A DNA stretch of 29,365 nt from a virus: positions 1 through 29,365 of the IMG/VR virus record IMGVR_UViG_3300034082_001991. One strand, written 5' to 3'. Within the stretch, counting starts at the first letter, position 1. Each line of letters begins with the position of its first letter. Shown piece by piece: positions 8,663 through 15,814 of the stretch. Position numbers and translations under genes: made by a program. Below the pieces are notes generated by a model. It saw nothing but the letters and a program-made list of their open reading frames with translations, made no database searches and was not told the origin of the DNA.

Positions 8663-8698
8663 TTGCTTTTCTGCAACTGTTATGCTATAATCACTGTA
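8663..8698 (+). promoter_or_regulatory. Sigma70-type promoter for the gp55-47-46 unit
   Basis: TTGCTT at 8663-8668, an exact 17-base spacer, then TATAAT at 8686-8691 with an extended -10 TG two bases upstream (TGC-TATAAT). The expected start of transcription is near 8698, followed by AAGGAG at 8714-8719 and the ATG at 8724. This is the best host-type promoter seen in the window, consistent with early or middle expression of the sigma and recombination genes. Confidence 0.8.
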
Positions 8699-8705
8699 GC
8701 ATAAC
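8679..8705. promoter_or_regulatory. Perfect 9-bp dyad over the -10 and start site
   Basis: GTTATGCTA (8679-8687) and TAGCATAAC (8697-8705) are perfect reverse complements separated by nine bases. The left arm covers the extended -10 and the right arm covers the predicted transcription start. The centre-to-centre distance is 18 bases, in the range bound by dimeric helix-turn-helix repressors. In RNA the left arm would mostly not be transcribed, so a DNA operator is more likely than a hairpin. Confidence 0.55.
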
Positions 8706-8723
8706 TATAACACAAGGAGACCC

Positions 8724-9641
8724 ATGTCATTATTACCTGCGCCACGAAAACCCGTTAATTATCTCAATAACAAAGATATACTAAAAGAAATACACGAAAG
8801 CAAAACAGCTTATTGTCATTTTGCTAAACCCGAATATCACCGATACGATTTTATTGTAGATATGCCCCAATCTTCAATAGAAGATAGTCTAACATATGCA
8901 TTTACTCCCGAATCTATGCAACAAGCAAAAGAAACTAGAGCAACTAGGCTTAGCTTAGAAGCAGGGGTAAAAGATTCAGTTGATCCAGAATCTATCCTAG
9001 TAACAGATTTAGTATTTCGTGTAATGAATTGGGATCATGTACCAGTAGCACCAAAGGTTCCCCGCAAAACAGTTAAAAAGAAAACAGCAAAAGATATATT
9101 TGAATTTGAAGAAGCTGAGCCTGATGAAATCTTTGCGGACTTAGAAGACGTTACTACTAAAGCAGAAGTAGATGACATGGTTCACGTTAAGGTAAACTTC
9201 CCTCCATTCCAACATTATAAAATAGATAACAATAACACTTTCTATTGCGTGGGTAAAAGTCATTGGAAAGGTGATTTAGAAACCGGAGCGTTTAGTAAGG
9301 ATCATGGACAAGTAACAAATAAACTTGCCCGTATGTATATTATGATGTGTGAAAAATATGCCATGAAATACAATTGGCGTGGATATACATACAATGATGA
9401 AATGCGTAATAGTGCTATTCTACAATTAACTTATGTTGGTTTACGATTCAATGAAGCTAAAAGTGCTAATCCATTCGCATACTATACCGCAGCAATTACA
9501 AATAGTTTCTGTCGTGTCTTAAATACGGAAAAGCGAAATCAAAACATTCGTGATGATATCTTAGAAATAAATGGACTTAACCCAAGCTGGACTCGTCAGG
9601 GTCTGGGTGCTGGAATGAGTTCGGTTGTTTACGAAGAATAA
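8724..9641 (+). CDS. gp55: Late-transcription sigma factor gp55-like
   Basis: T4 gp55 is a minimal sigma factor that directs host RNA polymerase to TATAAATA late promoters. The C-terminal third carries the sigma region 2-like pattern: KLARMYIMMCEKYAMKYNWR, DEMRNSAILQLTYVGLRFNE, NPFAYYTAAITNSFCRVLNT and EKRNQNIRDDILE. At 305 residues it is much longer than T4 gp55 (185). The N-terminal part begins NYLNNKDILKEIHESKTAYC, a segment I associate with the marine T4-like version, and includes a Lys-rich then acidic stretch around residues 112-155. I do not see the short hydrophobic/acidic sliding-clamp tail of T4 gp55; the C-terminus is SSVVYEE. It is the first gene of the plus-strand unit, with a perfect AAGGAG site. 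Confidence 0.85.
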   Translation: MSLLPAPRKPVNYLNNKDILKEIHESKTAYCHFAKPEYHRYDFIVDMPQSSIEDSLTYAFTPESMQQAKETRATRLSLEAGVKDSVDPESILVTDLVFRVMNWDHVPVAPKVPRKTVKKKTAKDIFEFEEAEPDEIFADLEDVTTKAEVDDMVHVKVNFPPFQHYKIDNNNTFYCVGKSHWKGDLETGAFSKDHGQVTNKLARMYIMMCEKYAMKYNWRGYTYNDEMRNSAILQLTYVGLRFNEAKSANPFAYYTAAITNSFCRVLNTEKRNQNIRDDILEINGLNPSWTRQGLGAGMSSVVYEE

Positions 9642-9647
9642 TTTTAC

Positions 9648-9669
9648 CAATGTGATTGATTTCACATTG
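9648..9669 (+). other. Hairpin between gp55 and gp47
   Basis: CAATGTGA (9648-9655) pairs with TCACATTG (9662-9669) across a six-base loop, followed by ACTTTT. It occupies the only sizeable gap (50 bases) in this unit. It may act as a weak terminator/attenuator or an mRNA processing or stability element between the sigma and nuclease genes. Confidence 0.45.
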
Positions 9670-9691
9670 ACTTTTACTATATACTAACTAG

Positions 9692-10705
9692 ATGACTAAT
9701 CTCTTTAAAAAAGCCGCTTGCCTAACTGATATTCATTTTGGATTGAAGTCAAATAGCCTACAACATAATCAAGACTGTAGTAATTTCATTGATTGGTTTA
9801 TTTCTAAAGCCAAAGCAGAAAATTGTGAAACTTGTTTTTTCTTAGGTGACTGGAATCATCATCGGGCAAGTATTAACATACATACATTGCAATTTGGATT
9901 GCAAGCATTGGAGAAATTAAATGCTAACTTTGATAGAGTATATTTTATACCAGGCAATCATGATCTTTATTATCGTGACCGCAGGGACATTCATAGCGTT
10001 GAGTGGGCTAAACATTTACCAAATGTACAAATTGTCAATGATTTCTTCAGTGAAGGGGATGTTTGCATCAGCCCTTGGTTGGTTCAGGACGATTACAAAA
10101 AAGTTCAAAAACTAAGTGGTAAATATTTGTTTGGTCATTTTGAATTACCTAGATTCTTTATGAATGCAATGATAGAGATGCCCGATCACGGCGAGATTAA
10201 CACAGATCACATGAGGGGCTTTGATAAAGTCTTTACTGGGCATTTTCATAAACGCCAAAGCAAAGCTAATGTTTGGTATATTGGAAATGCATTCCCGCAT
10301 AACTATGCTGATGCAGGTGATGACGCACGTGGTATGATGATGCTAGAATGGGGACAAGAGCCTGTCTTTCATAGTTGGCCTCGTCAACCTATTTTTCGTG
10401 TGCATAAACTTAGCGATATCTTAGAAAACCCAGAAGGCTTGCTATTAATTGACAGTCATGTTCGTGTGCATTTAGATATCAACGTAAGTTACGAGGAAGC
10501 TAATTTTTTACGAGAAACATTTATACCTGAATATAAACTAAGAGAGATGACATTGATACCAATGAAAGTAGAACAGACCGAGACAGAAGGTCGCGGGGAT
10601 TTAAGATTTGAATCAGTAGACCAAATTATCATTGATCAAATCAATAGCATTGAAAGCAATAGTTTTGATAAGCGAATCTTATTGGAAATTTATAACAATC
10701 TATGA
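9692..10705 (+). CDS. gp47: Recombination nuclease subunit gp47-like (Mre11/SbcD type)
   Basis: gp47 is the metallophosphoesterase subunit of the gp46/47 complex that resects DNA ends for recombination-dependent replication. The calcineurin-type metal motifs are in order and intact: LTDIHFG (D13, H15), LGDWNHH (D53), PGNHD (N89, H90, D91), the LFGHFE histidine, and TGHFHKRQ. Length 337 matches T4 gp47 (339). The stop overlaps the gp46 start as ATGA, a typical coupling for this pair. The window's strongest sigma70 promoter lies upstream of the preceding gene, with a hairpin between. A metal-dependent exo/endonuclease activity together with gp46 is expected from the family. Confidence 0.95.
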   Translation: MTNLFKKAACLTDIHFGLKSNSLQHNQDCSNFIDWFISKAKAENCETCFFLGDWNHHRASINIHTLQFGLQALEKLNANFDRVYFIPGNHDLYYRDRRDIHSVEWAKHLPNVQIVNDFFSEGDVCISPWLVQDDYKKVQKLSGKYLFGHFELPRFFMNAMIEMPDHGEINTDHMRGFDKVFTGHFHKRQSKANVWYIGNAFPHNYADAGDDARGMMMLEWGQEPVFHSWPRQPIFRVHKLSDILENPEGLLLIDSHVRVHLDINVSYEEANFLRETFIPEYKLREMTLIPMKVEQTETEGRGDLRFESVDQIIIDQINSIESNSFDKRILLEIYNNL

Positions 10706-12774
10706 TAATTCTTAAGAATATAACTCTCCGTAATTTTTTATCAATTGGACAAGTAACACAAGCAGTAAACTTTGATAGACAAGAACTAACACTTATTCTA
10801 GGTGAGAACTTAGACTTAGGTGGTGATGGTGCTCGTAATGGCACGGGTAAAACCTCACTGATTCAGGCACTATCTTACGCCTTATTCGGTGTTCCTATTA
10901 ACAGTATTCGTAAAGATAATCTAGTTAATCGTACCAATGGCAAAAACATGATGGTAACACTAGAGTTTAGTGTTAACAGTATAGATTATAAAATTGAACG
11001 CGGAAGAAAGCCAAACATCCTACGATTCTACGTGAATAGTGATTTGCAAAAAGGTAATGATGACGCACAAGGTGAGAATAAAGAAACACAAGTTGCAATT
11101 GAAAAAGTAATTCATATGAGTGCCGATATGTTTCGGCATATTGTAGCATTGAATACTTACTCTGAACCATTTCTTGCTCTTAAAAATAATGAGCAACGGG
11201 ATATCATTGAACAACTATTGGGTATCACACTGCTTAGTGAAAAAGCTGAGTCAATTAAACAACAACTAAAGAATACCAAAGATGATATTCAGCAAGAAGA
11301 ATTCAATGTAAAAGCTATTGAAGAAGCCAATAAACGTGTAAAAGAACAAATTGAATCTACTAAACGTAGACAAAAATTGTGGAAAATGAAACATGATGAA
11401 GATTTAGAGCGTCTTGCTATTGACTATCAACGTTTGATTACTATTAATATTGATAGTGAATTACAGGCTCATAAAGATTTGTCCGTCTGGAATGAAAAGA
11501 AAAAACAACAAGATGCATACAATGCATTAATTGCTCGTTCAACTGCATGGCAACAAAAACATGACAGTGATATTTCTGTAGCAAGGGTTTCGTACTCACT
11601 TAAAAACGAATATGACATTGAAACTGAACTTGAAGCATGGACTAAATTGAATGAATGGACCCGTGAGTCTATCACACAAGATACTCTGGCTAGTACAATT
11701 GCTACCCAAACCAAAAGTATAGAAAAAGAAAAAAAATTAATTTCTAAACTTGAAAAAGAGGTAAGGTCATTAGAAGATCATACTTGTTATGCGTGTGGAC
11801 AAGACTTTCATGATGAGAGTCATGCTAAAGTCTTAACTGACAAGCAAGAAATGTTAACCAATACTCGTTTGCAAGTTTCTGAATTAGCAAATTTACTAGT
11901 TGCAAATGCATTACTAGTCAAAGAACTAGGACTGCAACCTACTCCATTGTATAAAACAGAAGCTGAGGCGATTCGTCATAGCAGTGACTTGAGTAACTTA
12001 AAAAAAGTTTTTGAAGATAAAAAGCTAGAAGCTAACCCCTTTGCTGATCAATTAGCAGAATATACTATGATTGAGTTAGGGCGTCAGCCAGAAACACATT
12101 ATGATACTGAATCGCAGGCAATTGAACATCGTAGTAAAGTTGCTAATATAATTAAAGATATTGAACGAAAAAGCGAAGATGTTGATCCATATAATGAACA
12201 AATTGCCGAGATGGAAAATCAAGCATTGCAAGAAATTAACTTTGATAAGATTAATCGGTTGACACGTACCATGGAACATCAGAAATTCTTGCTTGATATT
12301 TTAACTAGCAAAGATAGCTTTGTTCGTAAGAAGATTATTGACCAAAATCTATCATACTTGAATAGTAGGTTAACACATTACTTGGATAAGATTGGATTAC
12401 CACATCAAGTAATATTTAAAAATGATTTACAAGTTGAGATTACAGAATTAGGCAGAGAACTTGACTTTGATAATTTAAGTAGGGGTGAACGTAACCGATT
12501 GATTTTAGGATTGAGTTTTGCGTTTCGTGATGTATGGGAGAATCTGTATAGTCCAATCAATACATTGTTTATTGATGAATTGATTGATAGTGGTTTAGAT
12601 ACAATGGGTGTTGAAAACGCTATTGCTATTCTTAAAGACATGAGCCGTCGTAGAAAGAAATCTATTTGGTTAGTAAGTCATCGTGAAGAATTAGCCGGAC
12701 GAGTTCCAAATGTGTTGAAAGTTATTAAAGAAAATGGGTTTACATCTTACAATACCTCAGTGGATATAGAATGA
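10702..12774 (+). CDS. gp46: Recombination nuclease ATPase gp46-like (Rad50/SbcC type)
   Basis: The SMC-like ATPase partner of gp47. Walker A is GARNGTGKT (43-51). Long coiled-coil arms run from about 185 to 345 and 370 to 545, separated by a zinc hook (C362-Y-A-C365 in HTCYACGQDF). The ABC signature is LSRGERNRL (S593, G595) and Walker B is TLFIDELIDSG (D625, E626), followed by an SHREE histidine motif. At 690 residues it is longer than T4 gp46 (560), with the extra length in the coiled coil. All ATPase residues are present. It overlaps gp47 by four bases, and the SDR gene start overlaps its own end (ATGAG), so four genes in a row are coupled. Confidence 0.95.
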   Translation: MIILKNITLRNFLSIGQVTQAVNFDRQELTLILGENLDLGGDGARNGTGKTSLIQALSYALFGVPINSIRKDNLVNRTNGKNMMVTLEFSVNSIDYKIERGRKPNILRFYVNSDLQKGNDDAQGENKETQVAIEKVIHMSADMFRHIVALNTYSEPFLALKNNEQRDIIEQLLGITLLSEKAESIKQQLKNTKDDIQQEEFNVKAIEEANKRVKEQIESTKRRQKLWKMKHDEDLERLAIDYQRLITINIDSELQAHKDLSVWNEKKKQQDAYNALIARSTAWQQKHDSDISVARVSYSLKNEYDIETELEAWTKLNEWTRESITQDTLASTIATQTKSIEKEKKLISKLEKEVRSLEDHTCYACGQDFHDESHAKVLTDKQEMLTNTRLQVSELANLLVANALLVKELGLQPTPLYKTEAEAIRHSSDLSNLKKVFEDKKLEANPFADQLAEYTMIELGRQPETHYDTESQAIEHRSKVANIIKDIERKSEDVDPYNEQIAEMENQALQEINFDKINRLTRTMEHQKFLLDILTSKDSFVRKKIIDQNLSYLNSRLTHYLDKIGLPHQVIFKNDLQVEITELGRELDFDNLSRGERNRLILGLSFAFRDVWENLYSPINTLFIDELIDSGLDTMGVENAIAILKDMSRRRKKSIWLVSHREELAGRVPNVLKVIKENGFTSYNTSVDIE

Positions 12775-13376
12775 GAATATTAATTACCGGTTCATCAAGT
12801 GGCGTGGGACAAGGATTATTATTGGCATTGTCTAGCTCCCATACAGTTATAGGATTGTCCAGATCCGTGTTAGACTTGTCTGTCACGGAACAGGTTTCTA
12901 ATTTTAATATACCAATCATTGACATGTTAATTAATTGTGCTGGCACTGACATAGGTGGTAAAATAGAATTTACAAAACATAATACTAAAGAAGTTATTGA
13001 TATAATTAATACAAATTTGATTGCTCCGGTTATATTATCACAAAAAGCATTAATAAAGAATCACCAATGTAAGATTGTAAATATATCTAGTACTAATAAT
13101 ATTAAGTATTATCCAAATAATCTTACATATAGTTTAACAAAGAAATCATTAGAATCGTTTACTAATATGCTTCAAATAGAATATCCCGAAATAAATATTT
13201 TAGAAATCAGATTGGGTTTAACTAAAACAAATTTTAATGGTAGTCGTTATAAAGGACATGAAGAACGGTTTAATGATGTATACTCAAACCCCCATCTAAC
13301 AGTAGATGAAGTTGTTACCCGCATTACAACTGTGCTGTTTAACAATACTGTTAAGTTTATAGAGATTGCGCCATGA
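12771..13376 (+). CDS. Short-chain dehydrogenase/reductase (SDR)
   Basis: A 201-residue classical-type SDR oxidoreductase, short for the family (about 250). All core elements are visible: cofactor loop TGSSSGVG (6-13), NCAG (55-58), the active-site Asn in NTNLIAP (N82), the Ser in VNISSTN (106-107) and YSLTK with Y120 and K124. The substrate cannot be predicted; loss of length comes from the region between beta-2 and NAG and from the C-terminal substrate loop. Its start overlaps the gp46 stop and its stop overlaps the radical SAM gene start, so it is inserted as a coupled pair within the replication operon. It is unlike any T4 gene and is probably an acquired auxiliary gene. NAD(P)(H) use is inferred from the family. 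Confidence 0.88.
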   Translation: MRILITGSSSGVGQGLLLALSSSHTVIGLSRSVLDLSVTEQVSNFNIPIIDMLINCAGTDIGGKIEFTKHNTKEVIDIINTNLIAPVILSQKALIKNHQCKIVNISSTNNIKYYPNNLTYSLTKKSLESFTNMLQIEYPEINILEIRLGLTKTNFNGSRYKGHEERFNDVYSNPHLTVDEVVTRITTVLFNNTVKFIEIAP

Positions 13377-14476
13377 AATTAAACTATCCTTGGCAATTAT
13401 ATCATTGGCATTTTGAAGTGAGTGGTAAGTGTACACTCAAATGCCCACGCTGTCCTAGAAATGATATGGCCCCTGTTCCATGGATGAACAAAGAATTAAC
13501 GTTAGGCTTCTTTAAAAAAGTATTACCACCTGAATTATTAAAGACACATGTTAAACGCATTACACTGTGCGGTGATATAGGTGATCCTATCTATGCTAGC
13601 CAATACTTAGATATCGTTGAGTACATCAAACTAAATAATCCAAAAATACATGTTTTTACTATTACTAATGGTAGTTACCGAAAAGCTGAATGGTGGGAGC
13701 GATTAGCCGCTATTAGTAATGAGTATGACACCGTTAATTTTAGTATTGATGGATATGACCAAGAGTCTAATAATTTATATCGTATAGGTAGCAATTGGGA
13801 TTCAATTATGCAGGGTATGGATATCATGTGTAACAAAAGTTCAGCATTTGTATATTGGGCTGCTATTATATTTTCATTCAACCAAGATCGCATAGATGAT
13901 ATTCATAAGCAAGCAAAAGAAATGGGTTGTGACGGTGTTCAATTAACATATAGTACCAAATTTGGCAATACGTCCGGAGAATCATACGGTGGAGAAAATG
14001 ATACGCTTAAACCTAGACCAGAGTTCATTAGTAAAACATATCGGTATGAACGACATTTCAGAAATATTTCGGGTAGAGAGCAACACAATGCAGATTACAT
14101 GAATACTAACATAAAGATGTTTGAGGAGATATCAAAAACATATCAAAAATTCATTACACCTATGTGTTCAATTGGTAATCGCGGTTTATATGTAAGCGCA
14201 GATGGTGTGATTCACCCCTGTAGTTGGGTAAGTTATCCATATGTGTCTTTAACATCTGCCCGAAAAATTATAAAATTTGAAGATAGTTTTCATCAAGTAC
14301 ATAGAGACAAACTCAATTTAAATGAAAGAACATTAGAAGATATATTGAATGATGATATTTGGTCTCACTTGTTTAACAGTTTTGATGATGAGTCAAAAAC
14401 GTGGGTAGAGTGTGAGCAAAAATGCAATTGTTCATTGGTAAATAAAGAATATGCTGTTGGGTTTCTAACAAATTAA
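13373..14476 (+). CDS. Radical SAM enzyme with C-terminal SPASM/twitch-like cysteines
   Basis: A 367-residue radical S-adenosylmethionine enzyme. The cluster motif CTLKCPRC (C20, C24, C27) binds the catalytic 4Fe-4S. The following TLCGDIGDPIYA (64-75) takes the place of the SAM-binding GGE region, and NFSIDGYD (122-129) is a typical radical SAM barrel strand. A second set of cysteines, C265, C283, C347, C351 and C353, is arranged like a twitch or SPASM auxiliary cluster, as in peptide-modifying and aminoglycoside-type enzymes. No precursor peptide is obvious next to it. Its ATG overlaps the SDR stop by four bases, so the two probably act on the same molecule. The target (nucleotide, sugar, peptide or lipid) is unknown. 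A QueE role is unlikely given length and lack of other queuosine genes. Confidence 0.88.
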   Translation: MKLNYPWQLYHWHFEVSGKCTLKCPRCPRNDMAPVPWMNKELTLGFFKKVLPPELLKTHVKRITLCGDIGDPIYASQYLDIVEYIKLNNPKIHVFTITNGSYRKAEWWERLAAISNEYDTVNFSIDGYDQESNNLYRIGSNWDSIMQGMDIMCNKSSAFVYWAAIIFSFNQDRIDDIHKQAKEMGCDGVQLTYSTKFGNTSGESYGGENDTLKPRPEFISKTYRYERHFRNISGREQHNADYMNTNIKMFEEISKTYQKFITPMCSIGNRGLYVSADGVIHPCSWVSYPYVSLTSARKIIKFEDSFHQVHRDKLNLNERTLEDILNDDIWSHLFNSFDDESKTWVECEQKCNCSLVNKEYAVGFLTN

Positions 14477-14511
14477 TATATTTTTAAACAAGTAAATTAA
14501 CAGATAAGTAT

Positions 14512-15072
14512 ATGTCTATGTCAAGTCCACAGAAAAACAAAGGATCTGGTTTTGAAAGAGAAATCGCTAAATACTTATCCGATAAGTACGGTGAAAGTTT
14601 CATTCGTGCTCCTGGATCAGGTGCTTATGTGGGCGGGAAGAATCAACACAGAACAGAAGTATTACACGAAGGACAGATTCGTTCGTTCAAGGGTGATATT
14701 GTACCAGGACAATCATTTATCAAAATGAATGTTGAATGCAAGTTTTATGCTGATTTTCCTTTTCATCTATTGCTTACGGGGGAAAGTAAAGTAATAGATG
14801 CATGGATCGGACAACTTATGGATGTAGCTGACCCTAATGATTTGAACATTCTGTTTATGAAGTTCAATCGTAAAGGTCGTTATATTGCGGTAGAAAGCAA
14901 ATTAACATGGGTTGCTGATAACTTTACTTATTACACATCAAAAAAACACGGAGACTGGATGATTTTTGAATTTGATAGTTTCTTCTTACACAACACTGAT
15001 TTATTAAAATCATATAGTTCAACCGACACCAAGTCAATAGAAAATAATTCCCAATTAACAATTAATATATAG
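14512..15072 (+). CDS. Holliday-junction-resolvase-like PD-(D/E)XK nuclease
   Basis: A 186-residue protein with the core of the Hjc-like PD-(D/E)XK nucleases: KNKGSGFEREIAKYLSDKYG with E15 in the first helix, then GDIVP (D62), then the VECK strand (E75, K77). The spacing E-D-ExK matches archaeal-type Holliday junction resolvases and several phage nucleases. The C-terminal third, including WMIFEFDSFF and a Ser/Thr/Asn-rich tail, is not recognised. Either M1 (14512) or M3 (14518) may be the true start; AGATAAG lies about ten bases upstream. A 35-base gap separates it from the radical SAM gene. Its place after gp47/46 suggests junction cleavage during packaging, taking the role of T4 gp49, but a restriction-like or mismatch nuclease remains possible. 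Confidence 0.7.
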   Translation: MSMSSPQKNKGSGFEREIAKYLSDKYGESFIRAPGSGAYVGGKNQHRTEVLHEGQIRSFKGDIVPGQSFIKMNVECKFYADFPFHLLLTGESKVIDAWIGQLMDVADPNDLNILFMKFNRKGRYIAVESKLTWVADNFTYYTSKKHGDWMIFEFDSFFLHNTDLLKSYSSTDTKSIENNSQLTINI

Positions 15073-15151
15073 TAACAATTTGCCGGCTCAGTTTGTGAGT
15101 CCTCCTTGAGTTTGTACAGATTGTGCTGTGCTGACGGATTCTGGAGTATGT

Positions 15152-15471
15152 ATGAACAGCAATGTTCATAGAAAACCGAGAAGGCTCTCGTCAAAGCGAA
15201 CCTTCAATGAGTTTATATCCAATTCTATCTTGCGGATATAGAACATGCGTTGTCGAAGGACCAATTGAAAGACATTGGCAGCTTCACTACAGTCCCAAAA
15301 ACATTACAGGACAACCGGTTGCGTATAATGTCAGAAATAGGTGATTATACGGGGAATAGATGGCAAAGGTCGACGGTCGTGGCAAACACACTTTTATCCA
15401 ACGGTAGTGCAAATTTGCACTACCATGGCTCTCAAATCGGCAATATATACTTTGAGCCATTCAAAGTATAA
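15152..15471 (+). pseudogene. Small gene of unknown function split by a -1 frame change
   Basis: The reading frame starts at ATG 15152 with GGAG five bases upstream and encodes NSNVHRKPRRLSSKRTFNEF followed by ISNSIL, then meets a TAG at 15239. If the frame moves back by one base at about 15230-15232 (TTG), it continues ADIEHALSKDQLKDIGSFTT and runs to a stop at 15471, giving about 106 residues. The joined sequence ISNSIL-ADIEHALSKDQL reads smoothly, and the second part ends with NGSANLHYHGSQIGNIYFEP, which looks like genuine protein. There is no slippery heptamer at the junction, so a one-base deletion (a real mutation or an assembly error) is more likely than programmed shifting. I do not recognise the product. 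It follows the resolvase-like gene after a 79-base gap. Confidence 0.5.
15403..15470 (+). repeat. 22-bp perfect palindrome and two competing hairpins
   Basis: Bases 15403-15424 are a perfect palindrome: an 11-base arm GGTAGTGCAAA joined directly to its complement. Next, ATGGCTC (plus CAAA after a two-base bulge) at 15425-15436 can pair with TTTGAGCCAT at 15451-15460. TATACTTTGA (15446-15455) can instead pair with TCAAAGTATA (15461-15470) across a five-base loop. The last two pairings share bases and exclude each other. All lie within the 3' end of the broken small gene. Confidence 0.7.
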
Positions 15472-15516
15472 ACAATGAAGTACCGTAAAAACAAAGAACG
15501 AACGCAGTGAGTTCTT

Positions 15517-15536
15517 AGATGAACGCTAGTTCATCT
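15517..15536. terminator. Hairpin between convergent genes
   Basis: AGATGAAC and GTTCATCT form a perfect eight-pair stem with the loop GCTA, in the 106-base gap between the broken small gene (plus) and the gp26 downstream ORF (minus). It has no T-run on either side, so a termination function is only suggested by position. Confidence 0.35.
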
Positions 15537-15577
15537 GTTATTGAAAGAACCCAAAATTGATAAATGAATATTTATGG

Positions 15578-15808
15578 CTAGAAAAATGGCAACTGTGTCT
15601 TTTTAGTTGTTTCCATATTACTTTCTATTAATTCATTAACTAATTTTCTTTCGTCATAGGACATGTTTAGTACATCTTCATACGAAGCACCTCCCCGCAT
15701 GTACCAAGATAAAGTTAAAGCAGATTTCTTTATCTCAGTACATTCTTTTTCCATGCCGTCTAGCAGCTTCTGTACACCCTTAGGGTCTAGGTGTAGAAGC
15801 CTTAACCG
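15578..15808 (-). CDS. -1 frame extension of gp26 (58-aa ORF from ATG 15754)
   Basis: A short frame open from the slippery site at the end of the gp26 gene to a TAG at 15578. Read after a -1 slip it adds 76 residues: 18 residues ending LDPKGVQKLLDG, then MEKECTEIKKSALTLSWYMR and so on to QLPFF. The WYMRGGASYEDVLNMSYDER segment matches small proteins I associate with the gene after gp26 in cyanophage-like T4 relatives. The internal ATG at 15754 could start a stand-alone 58-residue protein, but no Shine-Dalgarno sequence precedes it and the coding signal (LLHLDPKGVQKLL) extends upstream of it. This supports expression mainly as a gp26 fusion of about 349 residues. By analogy with lambda G/GT it would be a minor tail-assembly chaperone form. 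Confidence 0.75.
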   Translation of the reverse strand, partial: RLRLLHLDPKGVQKLLDGMEKECTEIKKSALTLSWYMRGGASYEDVLNMSYDERKLVNELIESNMETTKKTQLPFF

Positions 15809-15814
15809 AAAAAA
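15766..15814 (-). promoter_or_regulatory. Programmed -1 ribosomal frameshift signal
   Basis: On the minus strand the gp26 gene ends GAT-TTT-TTC-GGT-TAA. T-TTT-TTC (15814-15808) is a perfect X-XXY-YYZ slippery heptamer in the right phase. After a seven-base spacer a hairpin follows: GCTTCT-ACACC (15800-15790) pairs with GGTGT-[AC bulge]-AGAAGC (15778-15766), eleven base pairs around an eleven-base loop. The zero-frame stop (15804-15802) is two codons after the slippery site. The -1 frame is open for 76 codons. All three elements of a bacterial -1 signal are therefore present. Confidence 0.8.

Noticed and set aside
9667-9690. Second sigma70 promoter directly before gp47 (TTGACT with a TATACT)
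   Set aside because: Spacing between the elements is far too short for a functional promoter.
13373-14476. Radical SAM as QueE of a 7-deazaguanine DNA modification pathway
   Set aside because: Too long, has auxiliary C-terminal cysteines, and no QueC, QueD, FolE or transglycosylase gene is present in the window.
15230-15240. Programmed frameshift in the small plus-strand gene like that of gp26
   Set aside because: No X-XXY-YYZ heptamer is present in phase near the junction; a deletion or sequence error is simpler.
15162-15344. 60-residue plus-strand ORF in the gap after the resolvase-like gene
   Set aside because: No ribosome-binding site. The alternative frames joined by one shift give a better protein with a proper start signal.
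15073-15577. A large structured RNA, group I intron or HEARO/GOLLD-like RNA filling this stretch
   Set aside because: Most of it is better explained by a frame-disrupted coding sequence; I could not find intron core elements, and a flanking exon split is not seen.
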